Assembly: GCF_938010505.1 (NCBI RefSeq)
Contig: NZ_CALLVP010000069.1
Location: 1 to 7,343, forward strand
Length of the DNA: 7,343 nt
Reading direction: 5' to 3'
Source: an uncultured Veillonella sp.
GTDB lineage: Bacteria; Bacillota; Negativicutes; Veillonellales; Veillonellaceae
Shown here: positions 1 through 6,055 of the stretch, one piece after another
How positions within the stretch are numbered: the first letter of the stretch is position 1
How the letters are laid out: every line of letters starts with the position of its first letter
The notes under the pieces: generated by a model
The model's input: only the letters and a program-made list of their open reading frames with translations
Database searches by the model: none
What the model was told of the DNA's origin: nothing
Made by a program: the position numbers and the translations under genes

Positions 1-1346
1 ATACATGGACGAACCGCGAAGGCGCGGAATATATGTACTTTAATAACGTGGAAACTCGCCCAGGTGTAGGCTATCCACGTAATTGGGAAGACCAAGAAAA
101 ATGGAAGGGTGGCTGGACGCTAGATAACTCCGGTAAATTAGCTCTTTCTACAGGTTCTAAAACAAATCGTTTGATGAAATTATTCTTCCATCCTGAACAA
201 CCAGAATTGAAGGATTACTTCGAACCTTGGACTTACGACTATGAAACATTGATTCATGGCGGTCGTAAAAATAACCAACCAGTTGCTCGTCCTCGTTCTC
301 TTGTAACGAAACAAAAAATGGAAGTTACTTGGGGCCCTAACTGGGATGACGATTTGGCTGGTGGTCAACATGCTCGCTCTGATGTGAACTTAACTAAGAT
401 GGGTCAAGATATCGTATTTGATTATGAAGAAGTATTCATGCGCTACTTGCCACGTCTTTGTAACCACTGTTTGAACCCTGCATGCGTAGCTGCATGTCCA
501 TCTGGCGCGATTTATAAACGCGATGAAGATGGTGTAGTTCTTGTATCTCAAGATGTATGCCGCGGTTGGAGACATTGTGTTCCATCTTGCCCATACAAAA
601 AAATCTTCTATAACTGGGAAACTAATAAAGCTGAAAAATGCGTATTCTGTTACCCACGTTTGGAAAATGGTTTGCCTCAAATCTGCGCTGAAACATGCGT
701 AGGTCGTATGCGCTATGTTGGTGTCGTATTCTACGACATGGACAAAGTGGAAGAAATGGCAGCTACGAAAAATGAACAAGACATTTACGAAAATACAGTT
801 GAGTTAATCTTAGACCCTCATGATCCTGAGGTTATTAAAGCGGCTCGTGAGGAAGGTATCTCCGAAGCATGGATTAAAGCAGCTCAAAAATCTCCTGTAT
901 ACAAACTTGTTAAAGAATGGGGCGTGGCTTTGCCATTGCATCCTGAGTATCGTACATTGCCAATGGTTTGGTATGTGCCACCACTTAGCCCAATCTTGCA
1001 ACGTGTAACATCTGATGTATATTTGCCAGATGCACATGAAATGCGCGTGCCTGTACAATATTTAGCTAATCTGTTTACAGCAGGTAATACAGACATCTTA
1101 GCTCGCACATTGCAACGCGTCTTGGATATGCGCGAATACATGCGTCGTCGTGAAATAGGTGGAGAACCTATCGATCACAACGTAGATTTAACAGAAGACC
1201 AAATGTATGCTATGTACAAATTGTTGGCCTTGTCCAAATACAATGATCGCTTTGTGATTCCAACTGATGTTAAAGTATCTCGCGAAGGTCGTCTAGAAAT
1301 GCAACAAAATCGCGGCTTTGCTTGCCCGACAGGGGGATGTCAATAA
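1..1346 (+). CDS. narH: Respiratory nitrate reductase beta subunit NarH (5' partial)
   Basis: Iron-sulfur subunit of the membrane-bound nitrate reductase NarGHI; it passes electrons from NarI haem to NarG on the cytoplasmic face. The frame is open from base 3 (TWTNREGAEY precedes the ATG at 33), so that ATG is internal. Compared from memory with E. coli NarH, about 28 residues lie outside the window, including the first CxxCxxCxxxC cluster. Counting from the ATG at 33, cysteines of the second cluster start at residue 143 (CxxCx4CxxxC). The third, CRGWRHCVPSC from 176, has Trp at 179 where a cysteine would be, the signature of the [3Fe-4S] cluster. CVFC (203) and a final Cys at 222 complete the set. 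The conserved stretch around LPLHPEYRTLPMVWYVPP is present. The C-terminus is shorter than in E. coli. The stop overlaps the narJ start. Confidence 0.97.
   Translation, partial: TWTNREGAEYMYFNNVETRPGVGYPRNWEDQEKWKGGWTLDNSGKLALSTGSKTNRLMKLFFHPEQPELKDYFEPWTYDYETLIHGGRKNNQPVARPRSLVTKQKMEVTWGPNWDDDLAGGQHARSDVNLTKMGQDIVFDYEEVFMRYLPRLCNHCLNPACVAACPSGAIYKRDEDGVVLVSQDVCRGWRHCVPSCPYKKIFYNWETNKAEKCVFCYPRLENGLPQICAETCVGRMRYVGVVFYDMDKVEEMAATKNEQDIYENTVELILDPHDPEVIKAAREEGISEAWIKAAQKSPVYKLVKEWGVALPLHPEYRTLPMVWYVPPLSPILQRVTSDVYLPDAHEMRVPVQYLANLFTAGNTDILARTLQRVLDMREYMRRREIGGEPIDHNVDLTEDQMYAMYKLLALSKYNDRFVIPTDVKVSREGRLEMQQNRGFACPTGGCQ
1331..1336 (+). promoter_or_regulatory. Ribosome binding site deciding the narJ start
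   Basis: AGGGGG lies inside the 3' end of narH, 9 bases before the ATG at 1346. It is too close (directly adjacent) to the in-frame ATG at 1337 to serve that codon, so it selects the 1346 start. Confidence 0.7.
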
Positions 1347-1870
1347 TGAAGGATGCTCAAAAAATCGCTCTTATTGCGTCATTTCTTCTACGCTACCCCG
1401 ATGAACAATGGTATAACGAATTACCTGAATGGAGAGAGGACGCGCAATCCGTTGGGCATCCTCAACTTCGCCAAGGTTTATTGGAGTTCTTTGACTATGT
1501 AGAGGAAACTAATAAAAAAGAATTCGAAGATCAATATGTTCGTACCTTTGATTTTAGTCAAAATACAACTATGTATTTGTCGACCTATGAGTTACAAGGT
1601 ACAGGGGAACAAGCAGAAGAACTCGTTAAATTTAAAGCTTTCTTCTTTGAAAATGACTATGATTTGCCAAAAGAAATGCCGGACTATATTCCAGCACTTC
1701 TCGAACTCTGTGCCGTTATCGATGAAGATAAAGCAAAAGAAATTTACGATTATTGTAAGCCAAAATTGGAATACATTAGAGAACGCTTGATCGAGGCTAA
1801 ACTGCCTTATGCATTCTTGTTTGATATTATCTTGTCTGTTGCAAATGGATTGGAGGACGGTGCACGATGA
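1346..1870 (+). CDS. narJ: Nitrate reductase assembly chaperone NarJ
   Basis: Cytoplasmic system-specific chaperone of the TorD/DmsD/NarJ family, 174 aa. In known systems NarJ binds apo-NarG, assists molybdenum cofactor and Fe-S insertion, and delays membrane docking to NarI. Visible family features are the N-terminal LLRYPDE segment, the central FDFSQNTTMYLSTYE region, and an EMPDYIPALLEL motif matching the ELPDHLPLYLEYL stretch of E. coli NarJ. The ATG at 1346 is preferred because AGGGGG at 1331-1336 lies 9 bases upstream; in-frame TTG (1322) and ATG (1337) starts would overlap or precede that site. The start overlaps the narH stop as TAATG, which suggests coupled translation. It is shorter than E. 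coli NarJ (236 aa), mainly at the C-terminus. Function rests on position plus these motifs. Confidence 0.93.
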   Translation: MKDAQKIALIASFLLRYPDEQWYNELPEWREDAQSVGHPQLRQGLLEFFDYVEETNKKEFEDQYVRTFDFSQNTTMYLSTYELQGTGEQAEELVKFKAFFFENDYDLPKEMPDYIPALLELCAVIDEDKAKEIYDYCKPKLEYIRERLIEAKLPYAFLFDIILSVANGLEDGAR

Positions 1871-2538
1871 ATCTATTTCTTTGGGGCGCATTGCCTTACA
1901 TCGCATTCACCTTCTTAATCGTAGGTACCTTGGTTCGTTTCTTCTATTTTGAAAGAAACTGGACTACAAAATCGAGTCAATTTTTAGAGAAAAAACAATT
2001 GCGCATCGCTAATCCATTGTTCCACTTTGGCTTACTATGCGTTATCGGTGGTCATGTAGTAGGTGTATTAATCCCTAAAACTTGGACTGCTGCTATCGGT
2101 ATTAATGACCATATGTATCATCAAGGTGCGTTATATATGGGTGCTGTAGCGGGTCTTATCTTTATCATTGGCTTCTTGCTCTTGATGAAACGCCGCTTTA
2201 CAGTAGCTGAGTTGAAAGCTAACACATCTCGCCTAGATAAATGGTTATACTTATTCTTAACATTAGCTATTTTTAGCGGTATGGCCGGTACGTTACTAAA
2301 CGCATCAGGATTCTTTGATTACCGCGTATCCATCGGTCCTTGGTTCCGTAGCTTATTAGCATTTATGCCGGAACCATCCTTGATGGAAGGGGTACCATTT
2401 ATGTTTAAATTCCACATGTTTGCGTGGATGGCGGTGGCAATCATCTTCCCATTCAGCCGTTTGGTACATTGCTTGAGTGCTCCACTCAACTACTTAACAC
2501 GTCCGTTCATCGTATATCGTAAACGAGACGAAAAATAA
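1867..2538 (+). CDS. narI: Respiratory nitrate reductase gamma subunit NarI (di-haem cytochrome b)
   Basis: Membrane anchor of NarGHI, 223 aa (225 in E. coli). It oxidises quinol near the outer face of the membrane and sends electrons through two b haems to NarH. Five hydrophobic segments are visible: about 5-26, 50-70, 88-107, 125-147 and 178-200. Haem-ligand candidates are H53 and H63 in the second segment and H183 and H201 in the last. Their spacings of 10 and 18 equal those of E. coli NarI (H56/H66 and H187/H205). The C-terminus has the usual APLNYLTRPFIVYR stretch. The start overlaps the narJ stop as ATGA, with GGAGG at 1852-1856 upstream. It is the last gene of the operon: a terminator follows at 2592. 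Confidence 0.97.
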   Translation: MNLFLWGALPYIAFTFLIVGTLVRFFYFERNWTTKSSQFLEKKQLRIANPLFHFGLLCVIGGHVVGVLIPKTWTAAIGINDHMYHQGALYMGAVAGLIFIIGFLLLMKRRFTVAELKANTSRLDKWLYLFLTLAIFSGMAGTLLNASGFFDYRVSIGPWFRSLLAFMPEPSLMEGVPFMFKFHMFAWMAVAIIFPFSRLVHCLSAPLNYLTRPFIVYRKRDEK

Positions 2539-2591
2539 TTAGGATGATGATTGATTTGCATGCCCTTCTATAATAGGACAAATTAATCCTT

Positions 2592-2641
2592 AGCTCCTTG
2601 TATTGGTGAAAGCTTATGCTGACTAGTACAAGGGGCTTTTT
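2592..2641 (+). terminator. Intrinsic terminator of the nar operon
   Basis: AGCTCCTTGTA (2592-2602) pairs with TACAAGGGGCT (2627-2637), with one G-T wobble. The stem can extend inward by about five more pairs including wobbles, leaving a loop of about 14 bases. A T run at 2637-2641 follows. It lies 54 bases after the narI stop and separates the operon from the next gene. Confidence 0.88.
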
Positions 2642-2672
2642 GTTTGAAAATGTTATTTTTTGTTTTAAGCTG

Positions 2673-2711
2673 AATCAAAATACTAATGATAATCAAAATA
2701 CTAATGATAAT
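2673..2711 (+). repeat. Perfect 18-bp tandem duplication with Fur-box-like content
   Basis: The unit AATCAAAATACTAATGAT occurs at 2673-2690 and again at 2691-2708, and a further AAT continues the pattern. Each copy carries TAATGATAAT, the core of the classical Fur box. The 19-mer at 2682-2700 matches the E. coli Fur consensus at 14 of 19 positions by hand, with the second half-site weak. It could be an iron-responsive operator or a chance AT-rich duplication. Confidence 0.6.
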
Positions 2712-2751
2712 ATATAAGGTTGCTATATATAGTATTACAATTAAAGTTGAA

Positions 2752-2790
2752 TAGCATTCTAATTTAGAATTATTCTTATAATGAATGCTA
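2752..2790. promoter_or_regulatory. Nested palindromes, candidate operator
   Basis: Three symmetric elements overlap. The outer arms TAGCATTC (2752-2759) and GAATGCTA (2783-2790) are perfect complements. Inside is a perfect 7-1-7 palindrome, ATTCTAA-T-TTAGAAT (2756-2770). Overlapping it is a near-perfect 7-1-7, TTAGAAT-T-ATTCTTA (2764-2778), which matches the Bacillus PerR box TTATAATNATTATAA at 11 of 14 positions. The block lies about 20 bases upstream of the candidate -35. There is no T run, so a terminator is unlikely. Confidence 0.5.
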
Positions 2791-2808
2791 CCTATCTAAT
2801 ATAAGTAA

Positions 2809-2837
2809 TCTACAAATTTCGATTTAAATGATAAAAT
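2809..2837 (+). promoter_or_regulatory. Candidate promoter of the first haem membrane protein
   Basis: A -35-like TCTACA (2809-2814, 4 of 6) is followed after 17 bases by an extended -10, TGA-TAAAAT (-10 at 2832-2837, 5 of 6). The expected start of transcription is near 2844, giving a leader of about 42 bases. The sequence is AT-rich, so chance matches are possible. Confidence 0.45.
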
Positions 2838-2885
2838 ATATTAAGTAAATTAGATATTAAAGGTATTATTTTAGAGAGGTTTACA

Positions 2886-3488
2886 ATGAATCAAGTGGAA
2901 ACAAAACAGTATAAGAGTATTTACCATATCTTTATATGGATTGCGATCTTTGCATTAATTATGATCGGTTTATTGGAATGGGGCTACATTGAAAGCGGAC
3001 GTGCTTTTGGTAACTATAAAGTCTATACAGGTCTTGTACCTTGGTGTGCTTGGATTGTGATGACTTATTTGGCAACTCGACCTAAATGGTTTACAAGCCG
3101 TTATAATTTGGGTGAAATGTTCAAGATTCACCGTGCGCTAGGTATTGCATCTGTAGCTGTTATTGGGTTTCATTTATACCTCTATTTTGGTAAAGCAGCT
3201 AAATCCATCCTCGGTTGGTGGGGTGGCTATGTGGCACTTACTTCCTTTGGTATTGGCACAATTTCTGGCCTTGCTTTCTTAACACCAAAATTGAGAACAG
3301 TAACTCCATCTAGCCGTAACATAGGTATCTGGCTTCATCGTTTAAACCTCGTTGCATTAGTAGCAGCATCCATTCATATTCATGGTTTTAAACGTATCTC
3401 TAAAATGGTACCATTCCTTCCAGTGTTTGATATTATTACCTATGGTTTGGTTATTTATTGCATCTATTTGATGTTTAAAAAGAAATAA
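2886..3488 (+). CDS. Ferric-reductase-like bis-haem transmembrane protein, copy 1
   Basis: A 200-aa integral membrane protein with five or six hydrophobic segments (about 13-31, 48-62, 84-101, 112-132, 150-165, 178-196). H82 and H96 are 13 residues apart and H151 and H164 are 12 apart. These are the HX13H and HX12H spacings of the haem-ligating helices in the ferric reductase / NADPH oxidase membrane domain, also related to MsrQ (YedZ). A third histidine, H166, is adjacent. No FAD- or NAD(P)H-binding domain is attached or encoded nearby, so the electron donor and acceptor are unknown. Other conserved stretches shared with copy 2 are ATRPKWF, HRLNLVA and RISKMVPF. GAGAGG (2874-2879) is 6 bases before the ATG. 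The gene stands alone between two terminators. Haem binding is a firm inference; a role in iron reduction is a guess. Confidence 0.85.
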   Translation: MNQVETKQYKSIYHIFIWIAIFALIMIGLLEWGYIESGRAFGNYKVYTGLVPWCAWIVMTYLATRPKWFTSRYNLGEMFKIHRALGIASVAVIGFHLYLYFGKAAKSILGWWGGYVALTSFGIGTISGLAFLTPKLRTVTPSSRNIGIWLHRLNLVALVAASIHIHGFKRISKMVPFLPVFDIITYGLVIYCIYLMFKKK

Positions 3489-3497
3489 TAAAGCGTT

Positions 3498-3534
3498 AAC
3501 CCCCTCTGCATATTGAGTTGCGGAGGGGGTTTTT
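3498..3534 (+). terminator. Intrinsic terminator after copy 1
   Basis: AACCCCCTCTGCA (3498-3510) pairs with TGCGGAGGGGGTT (3519-3531), 13 pairs with one G-T wobble, around an 8-base loop. A run of five T (3530-3534) follows. It begins 10 bases after the stop codon. Confidence 0.93.
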
Positions 3535-3669
3535 ATATGAACAAATGTAAATAAGGAGCAGTAAATAGTAAATAGTATATAGGTTGAAATATTTTTGAAA
3601 GAGACGGAATCAAATATAAAAATATCAAATTAATGTATGTATGATTATGAGATTGATATACATTTTCTC

Positions 3670-3698
3670 TTTACTGATATAGTGAAAATTGTTATTAT
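3670..3698 (+). promoter_or_regulatory. Candidate promoter of the porin gene
   Basis: TTTACT (3670-3675, 4 of 6) is followed after 17 bases by TATTAT (3693-3698, 5 of 6), preceded by TGT as an extended -10. The predicted start near 3705 gives a leader of about 90 bases and puts the Fur-box-like site just downstream of the start, a position suited to repression. Confidence 0.45.
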
Positions 3699-3713
3699 TT
3701 CTATGTTGAGTAT

Positions 3714-3732
3714 GATAATGATAATTACAGTC
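3714..3732 (+). promoter_or_regulatory. Fur-box-like operator upstream of the porin gene
   Basis: GATAATGATAATTACAGTC matches the classical Fur box GATAATGATAATCATTATC at 15 of 19 positions by hand, including two perfect GATAAT hexamers in tandem. The third hexamer is poor. It lies 62 bases before the start codon. Iron regulation is an inference from this match. Confidence 0.5.
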
Positions 3733-3794
3733 ATTCGTTCATTATTATTTCATTATTTATTTTTTATTATTCTATTTATTGTGTGAGGTTTATC

Positions 3795-5066
3795 ATGATT
3801 AAACGTAAAATGATTAGTGCTTTTGCAGTAGCAGCCATGATGGGTGTGGCTACAGCCTTTGCTGTTAATCCATTCTCCGATGTTCCGTCCGATAGCTGGG
3901 CATATCAAGCGGTAGATCAACTGGCTACAGCTGGTATTATTAATGGCTATCCTGATGGCACTTTCAAAGGACAAAATAACATTACTCGTTATGAAATGGC
4001 TCAAATGATTGCAAAAGGTATGGCTAACCAAGATCGTGCTAATGCAGAACAACAAGCATTATTAAACCGTTTAGCCGAAGAGTTCTCTAATGAGTTAAAT
4101 ACACTTGGTGTACGTGTAGCAAAATTAGAAGATCGCGTAGGTAATGTAAAAGTTACTGGTGATGCTCGTATCAATTACATCGGTAAAGAGGGCATTGATG
4201 GGTATGATTACGAAGATAAAATTACTACTCGTGTACGGTTAGGTCTTGATGCAAAGGTTAACAAAAACACTTCCGTTAAAGCTCGTATTACTACAGGCTC
4301 TATTGAATTAGGTGATAGCGCTAAAACAGCGCAAGCTAATTGGGATTTAGCCTATGTAGAGCACAAGTTTGGCAAAAATGTTGTAGTGGATGCAGGTCGT
4401 TACACTCAAAAATTTGGTGGCGGTCTCATTTATAACTCCAATTTTGATGGCGTTGGTGCTACAGCTAAGCTTGGTAAAAAGGTTACCTTAAATGGTGCTT
4501 ATGGCTATATGACAGCAGGTCGTTTTGCTAAGACTAGCAGAGAAAATAATGGCGATGTGGGTATCGTGAATGCTAATGTCGCTGTAAATGAACACTTTAG
4601 TTTTGGTGGTATGCTCGCTCATGTTGGTACTGCTAATGTGCGTATGGGCAATGGCAAGAGAAATAATGATTTCGATAATGTATATGGTTTTAATGCAAAA
4701 TACAATGTAGGTAAACTGGATGTTCATGGTGAATGGGTAAAAGCATCTGGCTTGAGTGATTCTGATATTTGGAATGTAGGTGCTAAATGGGGCAACTACA
4801 AAATTGATAAAAAGAACTCTTGGGTAGTAAGCTTAGATTACTACGATCAAGCTAAAAATGCACCGATCTTCAAAACACAAAAATATGAATCTAATGATTT
4901 ACAAAAAACAACACGTTTTGAAGGGTATAAAGCTTGGGAGTTAGGTGCATCCTATGCGCCAGAGAAAAATGTTGGCATTAATGCATACTATGGCTTCAAT
5001 GCTAAAACACAAGAAGGCAACCGAGTAAATGATTACTACCGTGCTGATCTTAACTTTAAGTTCTAG
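3795..5066 (+). CDS. OmpM-type outer-membrane porin with SLH domain
   Basis: A 423-aa outer-membrane protein. Residues 1-23 are a signal peptide (basic MIKRK, a hydrophobic core, cleavage likely after AFA). Residues 25-76 form one S-layer homology domain (FSDVPSDSWAYQAVDQL, GIINGYPDGTF, ITRYEMAQ). A charged helical stretch at about 78-117 is a likely coiled coil. The rest alternates polar and hydrophobic residues as in a beta barrel and ends DLNFKF, with the terminal Phe typical of outer-membrane proteins. In Negativicutes, OmpM proteins tether the outer membrane to peptidoglycan through the SLH domain and form diffusion channels. Which OmpM paralog this is cannot be told here. ATG 3795 is chosen over an in-frame GTG at 3783 because GAGG (3785-3788) sits 6 bases before it. 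It lies between the two haem protein genes. Confidence 0.93.
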   Translation: MIKRKMISAFAVAAMMGVATAFAVNPFSDVPSDSWAYQAVDQLATAGIINGYPDGTFKGQNNITRYEMAQMIAKGMANQDRANAEQQALLNRLAEEFSNELNTLGVRVAKLEDRVGNVKVTGDARINYIGKEGIDGYDYEDKITTRVRLGLDAKVNKNTSVKARITTGSIELGDSAKTAQANWDLAYVEHKFGKNVVVDAGRYTQKFGGGLIYNSNFDGVGATAKLGKKVTLNGAYGYMTAGRFAKTSRENNGDVGIVNANVAVNEHFSFGGMLAHVGTANVRMGNGKRNNDFDNVYGFNAKYNVGKLDVHGEWVKASGLSDSDIWNVGAKWGNYKIDKKNSWVVSLDYYDQAKNAPIFKTQKYESNDLQKTTRFEGYKAWELGASYAPEKNVGINAYYGFNAKTQEGNRVNDYYRADLNFKF

Positions 5067-5114
5067 ATTTAATTTAAAGAGTCAATACGAGAGTTAATTA
5101 ATAAGTAGCTCTAA

Positions 5115-5153
5115 GTAGAATGCTATATTGTGAGAGTTTTATTAGCATGCTAC
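5115..5153. promoter_or_regulatory. Inverted repeat upstream of copy 2, candidate operator
   Basis: GTAGAATGCTA (5115-5125) and TAGCATGCTAC (5143-5153) are complementary at 10 of 11 positions, with a 17-base gap. The left arm contains GAATGCTA, identical to one arm of the palindrome block upstream of copy 1. There is no clean T run after it, so it is a poor terminator, although it is the only hairpin between the porin gene and copy 2. The right arm overlaps the candidate -35. Confidence 0.45.
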
Positions 5154-5177
5154 ATTAGACCAAACTAGATGTATACT
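5149..5177 (+). promoter_or_regulatory. Weak candidate promoter of copy 2
   Basis: GCTACA (5149-5154, 3 of 6) is followed after 17 bases by TATACT (5172-5177, 5 of 6). The same CTACA plus 17-base spacing occurs upstream of copy 1, which is the main reason to list it. The predicted leader is about 26 bases. Confidence 0.3.
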
Positions 5178-5209
5178 TGTAGTTCGTATAAGAAATAGAG
5201 AGGTTTATT

Positions 5210-5815
5210 ATGGCAGAAGTAGTAAAAAAACAGTACAAGAGTAAATACCATATTTTAATTTGGATTGCAGTATTATCCTTAGCTTTCATGGGTATGCTTG
5301 AATATGGTTATTTAGGCACAGGTAAAGGTCATTGGTTCTGGAAACTTCATCTTGGTCTAGTACCTTATGTAGCCTGGCTAGTGTTGACCTATATTGCGAC
5401 AAGACCAAAATGGTTTGTGGCACGCTATAATCCTGCAGAGATGTATCAAGTGCATCGCATTGTGGGCATTGTTAGTGTTGTGATGGTTTGTATTCACTGG
5501 TATGTGTACTTTCTTAAAGCGTTAAAGAATCCATATGCTTTTTGGACTGGTTATGTATCAACTGCAGCGATGCTCATTGCATTAATATTTGGTATCTTAT
5601 ATTTGACGTCTTGGATTGGGAATATGTCCAAATCCGTTTCTCGCAAAACTGCAATCTGGATTCATCGTTTAAATTTAGTAGCTATCATTGCAGCAAATCT
5701 TCATATACATAGCTTTGGTCGAATCTCTAAAATGGTTCCATTTATGCCTGCTATCGATGTATTTACTTATGTGATAGTTATTTATTACATCTATTGGATG
5801 TTCAAACAAAAGTAG
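5210..5815 (+). CDS. Ferric-reductase-like bis-haem transmembrane protein, copy 2
   Basis: A 201-aa paralog of the protein at 2886-3488: about 103 of 200 aligned residues are identical by hand count, with one single-residue gap. It keeps H82/H96 (HX13H) and H152/H165 (HX12H) plus H167, so both haem sites seem intact. ATRPKWF, HRLNLVA and RISKMVPF are unchanged. The two copies differ most in the first periplasmic or cytoplasmic loop (residues 35-48), where this copy has extra aromatic and histidine residues (GHWFWKLH), and in the loop at about 105-145. No flavin or nucleotide domain is present. GAGAGG (5198-5203) is 6 bases before the ATG. It follows the porin gene by 143 bases with no strong terminator between, so some read-through from the porin promoter is possible. 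Function is unknown beyond likely transmembrane electron transfer. Confidence 0.85.
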   Translation: MAEVVKKQYKSKYHILIWIAVLSLAFMGMLEYGYLGTGKGHWFWKLHLGLVPYVAWLVLTYIATRPKWFVARYNPAEMYQVHRIVGIVSVVMVCIHWYVYFLKALKNPYAFWTGYVSTAAMLIALIFGILYLTSWIGNMSKSVSRKTAIWIHRLNLVAIIAANLHIHSFGRISKMVPFMPAIDVFTYVIVIYYIYWMFKQK

Positions 5816-5866
5816 TATGTATTAGACATTATTTTTTTTTTGTAAAAGCTGGATAATCATATCATA

Positions 5867-5910
5867 AAAAGACCATCTCTATCCTTTATAGGGGGAAGAG
5901 ATGGTCTTTT
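5867..5910 (+). terminator. Intrinsic terminator after copy 2
   Basis: AAAAGACCATCTCT (5867-5880) and AGAGATGGTCTTTT (5897-5910) are perfect 14-bp complements around a 16-base loop. T-rich sequence continues on the right, and the A run on the left means it could also work from the other strand. It starts 52 bases after the stop codon. Confidence 0.92.
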
Positions 5911-6055
5911 CTTTGCGTTTAGGATACAATAATATTATGAGTATATATGCTATAAATTGTGTAAGTATCAAGTAGATTTCAATGTATGATTCCGGTAGAT
6001 ATCAAGTATGAACCTAGTATATATTTTTACATGATTTGTCTATGGATATATATCG

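Larger units (their letters stand above)
2539..2885. other. Intergenic region between the nar operon and the first haem membrane protein
   Basis: This 347-base, AT-rich spacer contains no credible gene. In order it holds the nar terminator (2592-2641), a perfect 18-bp tandem duplication with Fur-box-like content (2673-2711), a CTATATATAG palindrome (2723-2732), nested palindromes (2752-2790), a candidate promoter (2809-2837) and a ribosome binding site (2874-2879). The density of symmetric elements suggests that the following gene is regulated. Confidence 0.7.
3489..3794. other. Intergenic region upstream of the porin gene
   Basis: This 306-base, very AT-rich spacer has no credible gene. It holds the terminator of the preceding gene (3498-3534), a short tandem repeat of AGTAAAT (3560-3580, third copy AGTATAT), a 7-bp inverted repeat AATGTAT/ATACATT (3632-3638 and 3658-3664), a candidate promoter (3670-3698), a Fur-box-like sequence (3714-3732) and the GAGG ribosome binding site (3785-3788). 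Confidence 0.7.

Noticed and set aside
180..1141. Open frames on the minus strand and in another plus frame inside narH
   Set aside because: They overlap a clearly conserved gene, have no recognisable protein features and no ribosome binding sites.
1322..1345. Earlier in-frame TTG and ATG starts for narJ
   Set aside because: The ribosome binding site at 1331-1336 fits only the ATG at 1346.
1536..1906. Open frames overlapping narJ in other frames
   Set aside because: Shadows of narJ; composition is that of out-of-frame translation.
2673..2711. Possible CRISPR fragment or satellite
   Set aside because: There are only two adjacent copies of an 18-bp unit with no spacers.
2886..3488. Copy 1 as an extra subunit of the nitrate reductase operon
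   Set aside because: A strong terminator and a separate promoter-like sequence lie between it and narI, and it lacks any NarI-type histidine spacing.
3653..3668. FNR-like half site TTGAT upstream of the porin gene
   Set aside because: The second half (ATCAA) is absent.
3753..4727. Minus-strand open frames over the porin gene
   Set aside because: They are antisense to a gene with a full signal peptide, SLH domain and barrel, and have no support of their own.
5832..5841. Run of ten T after copy 2
   Set aside because: No hairpin precedes it; it is not a terminator, and the true hairpin lies at 5867-5910.
5966..6008. Direct repeat TATCAAGTA upstream of the transporter
   Set aside because: At nine bases in AT-rich sequence it is too short to separate from chance.
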